This document shows positions 14,343 through 21,172 of a stretch of DNA of 33,967 nucleotides, one piece after another. How positions within the stretch are numbered: the stretch's first letter is position 1; every line of letters begins with the position of its first letter. The DNA comes from an uncultured Alphaproteobacteria bacterium (GTDB lineage Bacteria > Pseudomonadota > Alphaproteobacteria > Sphingomonadales > SMXR01). The stretch covers positions 77,825-111,791 of the forward strand of contig CAKZLM010000031.1 in the NCBI GenBank assembly GCA_937126915.1, read 5' to 3'. The notes beneath the pieces were generated by a model. The model searched no databases. It saw only the letters and a list, made by a program, of their open reading frames with translations, and was not told the origin of the DNA. Both the position numbers and the translations under genes were made by a program.

Positions 14343-17300
14343 ATGAAACAAAAACACACAAAAATTTTAATGGGCATGGTATCAGCTATGGCGCTAGCAA
14401 TGACGGTGCAAAGCCCAGTATCCTTATCACAAAACTTAAATATGGACGCGGTGGAAAAAGCCGTTTCAGCCATGCAAATGCGCGAAATTGGTCCCGCTTT
14501 GATGGGCGGGCGCATTGCCCATATTGAGGTTGACCCTAATAACCCAACCACATGGTTTGTGGCGGCGGGGTCAGGCGGTGTTTGGAAAACCGATAACGCA
14601 GGGGTGACCTTTACCCCAGTTTTTGATGAACAAAAATCATACAGCATTGGCACCATCGCCATTGACCCAAAAAACTCTGATGTTGTTTGGGTTGGCACCG
14701 GTGAAAATGTTTCTGGTCGCCACGTTGGTTGGGGTGATGGACTTTATAAATCCCTTGATGGTGGTGAAACATGGACCAACATGGGCCTTGAGAGGTCTGA
14801 ACATATTGGGCGCATTTTGATTGACCCGCGTGATAGCAATGTGGTCTATGTGGCGGCAGAAGGGCCATTGTGGAATGCAGGCGGTGATCGCGGTCTTTAT
14901 AAAACCACAGACGGCGGCAAAACGTGGAATTTGATTTTAAGCATCGATGAAAACACTGGTGTTACCGATGTGGAATTTAAACCCGGTGACCCTGATACAC
15001 TTTATGCGGCAACCTATGAACGTCGTCGTCATATTTGGGGTTTGATGGCTGGCGGCAAAGGGGCAGGCATTCATGTCTCAACCGATGCAGGCGCTAGCTT
15101 CAAACGCGTGACCAAGGGCTTGCCAAAGGGTGATATGGGTAAAATTGGTTTGGCGGTAACGCCTGCTGACCCATCGCTGGTGTATGCCACCATTGAGGCG
15201 AATGATAAAGAAAAAGGTTTTTACAGATCCGTCAACAGTGGTCAAAGCTTTGAAAAACGCAACAGCTATATTTCTGGCGGCACGGGCCCACATTATTATA
15301 TGGAAATTGAAGCATCCCCCACTGATCCCGATACGGTTTATCAAATGGATGTTTTCATGCGCGTCACCAAAGATGGCGGCAAAACCTTCGAGATGGCAGA
15401 GGATGGTTGGTCCAAACACAGTGACAACCACGCCCTATGGATTGATCCTAAAAATGACAAACATATGTTGATCGGCTCTGATGCTGGCATGTATGAAAGC
15501 TTTGATCAGGGTAAAAGTTGGCGTCATTTTGGCAATATGCCCATTTCACAATTTTATAAAGTGGCAGCGGATAATGCCGAACCGTTTTATAATATCCTAG
15601 TGGGTGCGCAGGATTTAGGCACCCTTTATGGCCCAAGTCGTACCATGCACACAGATGGTGTTCGTAATAAAGATTGGTCGGTGCCAGCAGGGGCTGATGG
15701 ATATAATGTTGCCTTTGACCCCTTTGATAACAATATCCAATATATGGAGTTTCAAGAGGGTTATATGTTCCGCGTTGATGGAACCACGCTTGAAAATATG
15801 CCAATTCAACCAAAAGCTGCCCCCGGTGATCCAGCGTTGCGGTTCAATTGGGACACGCCGATTGTTCCAAGTCAGCACGTTGAAGGGCGTTTATACACGG
15901 CCTCACAATTTGTTTGGAAAAGTGATGATCGTGGCAATAGTTGGACAAAGGTTAGCCCAGATTTGACCACCAACACCAACCGTTATGAGTTGGGGTATCG
16001 TGGTCGTCAATGGTCGGTGGATGCCTTGCATGATAATGGTGCCATGTCGCAATATGCTACTCTTACCACAATGTCGGAAAGTGCGTTGGATGCCAATTTG
16101 CTGTATGTTGGGTCGGATGATGGCTTAACACATCGCAGTGATGATGGCGGCGCCAATTGGACCAAGCTTGGAAAGTTTTCTGGTGTAACCGATCGTGCTT
16201 TCATTAACGATATTGAGGCCTCGCTGCATGACCAAGACAATGTCTTTGTGGTTGTTGATGCCCATAAGGTGGGTGATTATCGCCCGCTGGTTTATAAAAG
16301 CACTAACAAAGGCCGCTCATGGCGATCAATCGCAGGGGACTTGCCTGAGGATTTAATCCTCTGGTCCATTCAGCAAGATCATGTTAACCCTGATTTGTTG
16401 TTCTTAGGCACCGAAAATGGTGTTTATGCCTCTATCAACGGAGGTAAGAACTGGGATAAAATGGGTGGCACGCCAACCATTGCATTCCGTGATATTGTAA
16501 TTCATCGCCGTGATAATGACCTCATCGGTGCCACCTTTGGGCGCGGAGTTTATATCATGGATGATTATACAGCGCTGCGTGACTTAGCGGCCAATGGCAT
16601 GGCTGCGGGTGCCTTACCGGTGCGTGATGCGTGGTGGTATATTCCTAATAATCCTATGCAGGCACAGGGCCAGCCAACCCTTGGCAGCAGTTCTTATCGT
16701 GCCGAAAACCCTGATTTTGGCGCGATGATTGATGTTTACTTAACGGACATTGCCAAAACCATGAAAGAGCAACGCCGCGAGGGCGAAAAGTCCTTACGTG
16801 AAAAGGGTGATGATGTGGGCTTCCCGGGCTTTGACCGCTTAACCGAGGAAAGCTTGGAAGTGGATCCTGAATATTATCTAGAGATATTGAACGAGGCAGG
16901 CCAGCCTGTCCGCATTTTGCCACTTAAAGCCAAAGAGGGCTTGCAGCGGGTCACATGGGATTTGCGTTATCCGGCAATGGCACCAATCGATCTTTCTACA
17001 CCTGGCTTTAAGCCACCTTGGGCCAGTGACCCTGAAGGCGTCCTTGTGGCCCCTGGAACCTATAAGGCCATGGTAACCACAAAAATTAACGGTCAGATCA
17101 GCCAAATTGGCTCGATCCAGTCTTTCACCGTGAAGCCCGTCGATAATATGGCGGTGCCGCAAGATTATGCCGCAACAGCCGCTTATTGGGCTGAGGTGGC
17201 CGAACAGCAACGACATATGGGTGTGATCTCTGAAAAGATAGCGCGCATGGCTGACTTGTTGCGCCACATGAAAGTGGCTGTGGTCAACGCACCTCGCGCC

Positions 17301-17603
17301 GCGATGGAGCTTCCGGGACAAATTGATCAGCTAGGCGTTGATCTGCAAAAATTGCGTATCAGTTTGTTTGGTGACAGGGTTAAAGGCCGCTTAAATGTGG
17401 CAGCGCCTGAAAGCATTGCGTCGCGCTTATGGGGCAGTATGGCGACCAGCTCGCGCGAGGCACCAACCCAAACTCAACGCGATAATTTTGCGTTGGTAAA
17501 ACAAGGTTTGGCAGAAACCGACGCTAAGATGAGCCAAATGCAGCAACGCATGGACACGCTTGAAGCCGCCCTTGAAGCAGCAGGTGCCCCAAGCTGGCGC
17601 TAA
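14343..17603 (+). CDS. Exported sortilin/VPS10-like BNR-repeat beta-propeller protein
   Basis: The function is not established; databases often call relatives glycosyl hydrolase or sortilin-domain protein without proof. Residues 1-30 are a signal peptide (MGMVSAMALAMTVQSPVSLSQ). The rest to about residue 760 is a propeller built from Asp-box (S/TxDxGxTW) repeats, with about ten visible, for example SLDGGETW, TTDGGKTW, STDAGASF, SFDQGKSW, SDDRGNSW, SDDGGANW and STNKGRSW. The N-terminal MREIGPALMGGRIAHIEVDP is the usual opening of this family. Residues ~860-960 look like a beta-sandwich (LEILNEAGQPVRILPL...), and the final ~130 residues are helical. AGGGAGGG precedes the ATG. Such proteins often sit beside exported peptidases, as here, and may bind peptides or glycans. 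A strong terminator follows. Confidence 0.85.
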   Translation: MKQKHTKILMGMVSAMALAMTVQSPVSLSQNLNMDAVEKAVSAMQMREIGPALMGGRIAHIEVDPNNPTTWFVAAGSGGVWKTDNAGVTFTPVFDEQKSYSIGTIAIDPKNSDVVWVGTGENVSGRHVGWGDGLYKSLDGGETWTNMGLERSEHIGRILIDPRDSNVVYVAAEGPLWNAGGDRGLYKTTDGGKTWNLILSIDENTGVTDVEFKPGDPDTLYAATYERRRHIWGLMAGGKGAGIHVSTDAGASFKRVTKGLPKGDMGKIGLAVTPADPSLVYATIEANDKEKGFYRSVNSGQSFEKRNSYISGGTGPHYYMEIEASPTDPDTVYQMDVFMRVTKDGGKTFEMAEDGWSKHSDNHALWIDPKNDKHMLIGSDAGMYESFDQGKSWRHFGNMPISQFYKVAADNAEPFYNILVGAQDLGTLYGPSRTMHTDGVRNKDWSVPAGADGYNVAFDPFDNNIQYMEFQEGYMFRVDGTTLENMPIQPKAAPGDPALRFNWDTPIVPSQHVEGRLYTASQFVWKSDDRGNSWTKVSPDLTTNTNRYELGYRGRQWSVDALHDNGAMSQYATLTTMSESALDANLLYVGSDDGLTHRSDDGGANWTKLGKFSGVTDRAFINDIEASLHDQDNVFVVVDAHKVGDYRPLVYKSTNKGRSWRSIAGDLPEDLILWSIQQDHVNPDLLFLGTENGVYASINGGKNWDKMGGTPTIAFRDIVIHRRDNDLIGATFGRGVYIMDDYTALRDLAANGMAAGALPVRDAWWYIPNNPMQAQGQPTLGSSSYRAENPDFGAMIDVYLTDIAKTMKEQRREGEKSLREKGDDVGFPGFDRLTEESLEVDPEYYLEILNEAGQPVRILPLKAKEGLQRVTWDLRYPAMAPIDLSTPGFKPPWASDPEGVLVAPGTYKAMVTTKINGQISQIGSIQSFTVKPVDNMAVPQDYAATAAYWAEVAEQQRHMGVISEKIARMADLLRHMKVAVVNAPRAAMELPGQIDQLGVDLQKLRISLFGDRVKGRLNVAAPESIASRLWGSMATSSREAPTQTQRDNFALVKQGLAETDAKMSQMQQRMDTLEAALEAAGAPSWR

Positions 17604-17643
17604 TTAATTAGTGATAGTCACTAACTTTTGAATCTAAATGAAA

Positions 17644-17678
17644 AAGCCAGAGGGTGACTAGCCCTCTGGCTTAATTTA
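17644..17678 (+). terminator. Terminator of the sortilin-like gene
   Basis: AAGCCAGAGGG (17644-17654) pairs perfectly with CCCTCTGGCTT (17662-17672), 11 bp around a 7-base loop, followed by AATTTATT. It lies 40 bases past the stop. Confidence 0.8.
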
Positions 17679-17706
17679 TTATAATTAAAGAGAAAAATCA
17701 GAGTAA

Positions 17707-18040
17707 ATAGTAACCGTCACTATTTTTTATGCGTGCCTCCAGAAAAGTTTTCACTTTTCTATGAGACGCGCTGACGGCTCGGAATTGCGTTCGCAATTCG
17801 ATAGAGCTGGTTCTGTGATCGCGCTGAAATCGCCATCAGTCTTGATCAGGGAACATCAAACATTGTGAAAACAATTCACAGCCTTGAGCGCGTTCCATAG
17901 CGTAGGTGAAAACCGCAGCAGGGAACATCAAACATTGTGAAAACAATTCACAGCCTTGAGCGCGTTCCATTGCGTAGGTGAAAACCGCAGCAGGGAACAT
18001 CAAACATTGTGAAATCCCGATCGCGAAACAACAACATAGT
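17707..18040. repeat. Hairpin-rich intergenic element with 72-bp tandem repeats
   Basis: This is the gene-free stretch between two convergent genes. It opens with two perfect hairpins: AGAAAAGT-TTTC-ACTTTTCT (17741-17760) and GAATTGCG-TT-CGCAATTC (17782-17799), the second inside an outer GCTC/GAGC pair. A 72-bp unit then repeats head to tail: copy 1 at 17847-17918, copy 2 at 17919-17990 (one base differs), and a 24-base partial copy at 17991-18014. Each full unit has GGAAC...GTTCC arms enclosing two mutually exclusive stems, ATTGT-GAAA-ACAAT and TGTGAA-AACAA-TTCACA. The flanks 17707-17726 and 18036-18055 match in 16 of 20 positions. It looks like a mobile or dispersed extragenic element or a structured RNA; which of these is unknown. 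Confidence 0.75.
17836..18000 (-). other. 54-residue open frame made of the 72-bp repeats
   Basis: Because 72 is a multiple of three, the minus strand is open through the repeats from an ATG at 18000 to a TGA at 17836. The 54-residue product is made of a 24-residue unit beginning MERAQGCELF and ending AAVFTYA. No ribosome-binding site is seen before it. Most likely a by-product of the DNA repeat, recorded because it would otherwise be missed. Confidence 0.2.
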
Positions 18041-18066
18041 ACCCGTCAATTATTTGACGGGTTTTT
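18041..18066 (+). terminator. Plus-strand terminator at the end of the repeat element
   Basis: ACCCGTCAA (18041-18049) pairs perfectly with TTGACGGGT (18054-18062) around TTAT, followed by TTTTT. The T-run is on the plus strand, so it would end transcripts coming through the repeat element. It overlaps the stop codon and last codons of the minus-strand S9 peptidase gene. Confidence 0.7.
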
Positions 18067-20938
18067 CGGGGTCAGGCTTCGAGAACGGTACCCCCTCTGT
18101 GATCCAGCTTTCAGCGGGTTCGCCCTTAAGATAATGGTCGAAATAAGCCTTCATCTTTAGGGTATAATCCACCTTGTTGGGATATTTCTTTAAGTGATGC
18201 GGCTCGCCTTCATATTGCAAGAAAACCACCTCTTTATCCAATCGACGCATGGCAAGGTAAAGTTCAATACTTTGTTGCCACGGCACGGCATCATCAATAT
18301 CGCCGTGCATGATTAAGGTTGGCGTGTTGATGCGTTCAGCAAAAAAGATAGGTGAGTTTTCAATATAAAGGTGCGGCTTATCATAAAGCGTGGCGCCGAT
18401 ACGGCTTTGGGTCTTTTCATACTGGAATTGACGGGCCAATCCTGACCCCAAACGAATGCCGGTATAAGCACTGGTCATATTAGAAACGGGTGCACCGGTC
18501 ACAGCGGCGGCAAACATATCGGTTTGGGTAATGACATGGGCAGTTTGATAACCTGACCAGCTGTGACCATGAAGGCCAATGGCGTCAGGGTCAGCAATGC
18601 CCATATCAATGATTTTTTGTACACCTGGCACTAAGGCGGCGGTGGCTGATGGCCCCGGATAGCCAACCTCAAACTTCACATCTGGTAGGAACACGGCATA
18701 GCCATTACTGCTGTAATAAGGGAAGTTCGGGCGGTGGTTCACCTTCATTTGGTTCCAGTTATACATGCGCTGTGAGAAATAGCGGTAATAATAAACCACC
18801 ACGGGATAGCGTTTGCCTTCTTCATAATTGGCGGGCTTGATCAACACGCCTTGCAATGGTTTCCCTTGGGTTGAGGTCCAGTCCACCAAGATAGGTTCAC
18901 CCCAGCTAAATTGATCAATCTGTGGGTTGATGGTGGTTAGCTTTGTCCCTTCTGGCACAATTTGACGTGGGCTTGAGCGACTGACCCAATAATCTGGAAA
19001 CTCACCCAAATCTTCGCGGGTGTAGATGTAGGTATCAGCTTCCTCGGCCTTTGCCACAAAGCGATAGGTCTTGTTGCCCTCAAATAACGCTGACACGCCT
19101 TGGGCATCCAACGATAATTGATAAAAACCATGCTGCTTGGTTTTATCATAATAGGCGCGCACCAACATACGCTGATTGGCATCAAAGAAGTTTTGGTCTT
19201 TATCGGCCTTCACAAGACGATAGGTGATCTCGCGTTTTCGCCCATCCCCTTCGGTTAGGTTGACATAGTCCCCATTGGGTTGAACTAACCAAATGTCATA
19301 GCGGTCATAGATTAAGACGCCTTGATCACCTTCTATCCATCCAGCAATGCCATAACCGGGAACATCGCTTGGGTAATCATGCAATTCATCACCAAAGCCC
19401 AGGTCATGGGCAGCAACAATGTCGGCGGTTAAGCTGCTGATGGTGCCTGTGCTGCTGTCATATAGCCAATAGGCCTGATCACGGTAATAGGCCACATAAC
19501 GCCCCGATGGAGATAAGGCCATGTCACGGCTGCCTTGTTTTTCCACCACCAATTGGCGCTCACCCGTTGCTAAGTCAACGTGATAGATATCATTGTAAAA
19601 ACCATCCCACGTGCGCAGTTTTAAATAAGGCACGTCAGACATGGCTAATAGGGCTGTAGGGTTATCGGTTGCATTGGCGGTTGGGATGTCTTCGTTGGCG
19701 ATGGCAACGTTGCGGTTTTCCGCCACATGAAGAACATGCAGATAGGTTTTTCGCAAATCACGGTTATAGGCCACTTGTTGTTGCGGGTTAATGCGTGGGT
19801 CATCGCCGTGCCAAACTTGCAATTCTTTTTGCGCCAATAATTTTTCAACATCAAAAAGATCGTCATAGTCTTCCACTTTGGTGTCAACAGGCTCAACAGC
19901 TTCTGTGACGGGTTTTTGACCGTAAAACAAGCGCGCCCCGTCTTCAGACCATGTTAGGCGGTTGTCATTACTTAAGAACCAACCATCAGCGCTGGTGTTT
20001 GCCAATGTGGCAGCGTCGCTTCCCGCTGAATAAAGGTGCAGGCTGTGGGTGCGTTGACGGGTTTTTTCGGTAAAGCTGCCTTTGGTGAAGGCCAGCATGG
20101 TGCCGTCTTCACTCCATTGCATTTGGGGGTATGAAGCCAGATCTGTCTCATCAAGGGGTTGGGCAGTGTTTGTGGCTAAATCATGAACCATCAAGGCATT
20201 TCCAGAACCATTGTTCTTTGTGGTTCTATAGGTCCAAAAGCTACCTTTATCAGCGAACTGAAAACCGCTGACCGCTTCAATCTCAGTGTTTTCCATGGTG
20301 CTAAGGTTAATCAGCTTGAAAGGGGTCCCTAACTTGCTTTTACTTTGATAATGCGGGGCCGCTTTATGTTCTTTTTCTTCTTCTGCTTCACCCGCTGCGT
20401 TTGTTTCTGTGTCTGCTTCTTCTGATGATGCCTTGGTTTTATCTTTGTCATTGCTGGCATGGAAAGAAATGCCAATATGGCTGCTGTCGCCTGAAAACTG
20501 TGCTGATTTAACAGCCTCATAGCTGGTTTGCTCACCATTTGAGAGGTTGATTAAAACTAAGCCAGCCTTAAGGTCTTTTTGTTTGGTTTTAGGGGTGGTT
20601 TCTTTTTCTAAAAGGGATACAGCTTTGGTAAAGGCTGCCCATTGACCATCGCTTGAGATCATAGGCTTGGTGCCTTCTTCCACCGTAAAATGCTGACTGC
20701 CATCGGTGCTGTGGATGTGGCCGACAATGGCACCGCGATCAGGCACCGCACTATAGGCAATCCATCGACCATCTTTTGAAAGAGTGAAGTCTTCCGCTTC
20801 TTTAAACTTCATAATATCGGTTACCGTTAAAGCGCGTTTTTCTTGCGCCTCAACAAATGTCGATGATGCGATAGATGTGAATGCAAATGCCAGTATGGCA
20901 AACAGTGCAACAAAATGACGAACAAAAGCGTGCTTCAT
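18050..20938 (-). CDS. Exported prolyl-oligopeptidase-family (S9) serine peptidase
   Basis: S9 peptidases cleave oligopeptides with an alpha/beta-hydrolase domain capped by a beta-propeller. Residues 1-32 are a signal peptide (VALFAILAFAFTSIASSTFVEAQ), placing it in the periplasm or outside. Residues ~40-690 are the propeller (SKDGRWIAYS, SPSGRYVAYYRD). The catalytic domain from ~715 has GHSWSGY with nucleophile Ser793, Asp882 in GDIDDAV, and His914 or His915 in GEPHHLKK. Within the propeller, residues ~162-202 are an unusual Lys/Glu/Ala-rich low-complexity insert. At 962 residues it is longer than typical S9 enzymes (~700-850). AGGGG precedes the ATG and a TTGACA-led promoter lies upstream. 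It is downstream of, but separated by a terminator from, the FtsX-type permease gene. Confidence 0.92.
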   Translation of the reverse strand: MKHAFVRHFVALFAILAFAFTSIASSTFVEAQEKRALTVTDIMKFKEAEDFTLSKDGRWIAYSAVPDRGAIVGHIHSTDGSQHFTVEEGTKPMISSDGQWAAFTKAVSLLEKETTPKTKQKDLKAGLVLINLSNGEQTSYEAVKSAQFSGDSSHIGISFHASNDKDKTKASSEEADTETNAAGEAEEEKEHKAAPHYQSKSKLGTPFKLINLSTMENTEIEAVSGFQFADKGSFWTYRTTKNNGSGNALMVHDLATNTAQPLDETDLASYPQMQWSEDGTMLAFTKGSFTEKTRQRTHSLHLYSAGSDAATLANTSADGWFLSNDNRLTWSEDGARLFYGQKPVTEAVEPVDTKVEDYDDLFDVEKLLAQKELQVWHGDDPRINPQQQVAYNRDLRKTYLHVLHVAENRNVAIANEDIPTANATDNPTALLAMSDVPYLKLRTWDGFYNDIYHVDLATGERQLVVEKQGSRDMALSPSGRYVAYYRDQAYWLYDSSTGTISSLTADIVAAHDLGFGDELHDYPSDVPGYGIAGWIEGDQGVLIYDRYDIWLVQPNGDYVNLTEGDGRKREITYRLVKADKDQNFFDANQRMLVRAYYDKTKQHGFYQLSLDAQGVSALFEGNKTYRFVAKAEEADTYIYTREDLGEFPDYWVSRSSPRQIVPEGTKLTTINPQIDQFSWGEPILVDWTSTQGKPLQGVLIKPANYEEGKRYPVVVYYYRYFSQRMYNWNQMKVNHRPNFPYYSSNGYAVFLPDVKFEVGYPGPSATAALVPGVQKIIDMGIADPDAIGLHGHSWSGYQTAHVITQTDMFAAAVTGAPVSNMTSAYTGIRLGSGLARQFQYEKTQSRIGATLYDKPHLYIENSPIFFAERINTPTLIMHGDIDDAVPWQQSIELYLAMRRLDKEVVFLQYEGEPHHLKKYPNKVDYTLKMKAYFDHYLKGEPAESWITEGVPFSKPDPEKPVK

Positions 20939-20974
20939 GGTTTCCCCTCATGAAAAATAATCAAATGGACAGCT

Positions 20975-21004
20975 AGTTAAGGCGATTGCGGGGCAATATG
21001 TCAA
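20975..21004 (-). promoter_or_regulatory. Candidate promoter of the S9 peptidase gene
   Basis: The minus strand has a perfect -35 TTGACA (20999-21004) and, 18 bases on, TTAACT (20975-20980), about 37 bases before the start codon. The -10 match is modest. Confidence 0.45.
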
Positions 21005-21112
21005 GAAATAGCAAGATTTTTTAACCAGAGGCACCGACAAATATAGTCATGCTTAAAACGTCATGGTGGATAGTAAGATCAAAGTTGTTATTAACATTAT
21101 GCAGAGTGCCAT

Positions 21113-21151
21113 CAAAAACGGGGCCTCTTGGTGTGAGGCCCCGTCTTTTTT
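21113..21151. terminator. Bidirectional terminator after the FtsX-type permease
   Basis: ACGGGGCCTC (21118-21127) and GAGGCCCCGT (21135-21144) form a perfect 10-bp GC-rich stem with a 7-base loop. A T-run follows on the plus strand (CTTTTTT) and a shorter one on the minus strand (TTTTTG). Its functional direction is minus, since it is 22 bases past the permease stop. Confidence 0.9.
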
Positions 21152-21172
21152 GATTCTTACTTGTTTAAAGGA

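Noticed and set aside
14343-17603. Sialidase or other glycoside hydrolase
   Set aside because: Asp-box repeats alone do not show this. The sialidase arginine triad and catalytic residues were not recognisable, so only a propeller protein is called.
17836-18000. A true gene for a 24-residue-repeat small protein
   Set aside because: No ribosome-binding site or promoter in the right place, and the open frame follows from the 72-bp period. Kept only as a low-confidence entry.
17847-18014. CRISPR array
   Set aside because: The copies are adjacent 72-bp units with no unique spacers, and there are no cas genes. It is a tandem repeat.
17707-18055. Insertion sequence
   Set aside because: No transposase frame and no clear terminal inverted repeats. 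Only the imperfect direct flanks hint at mobility.
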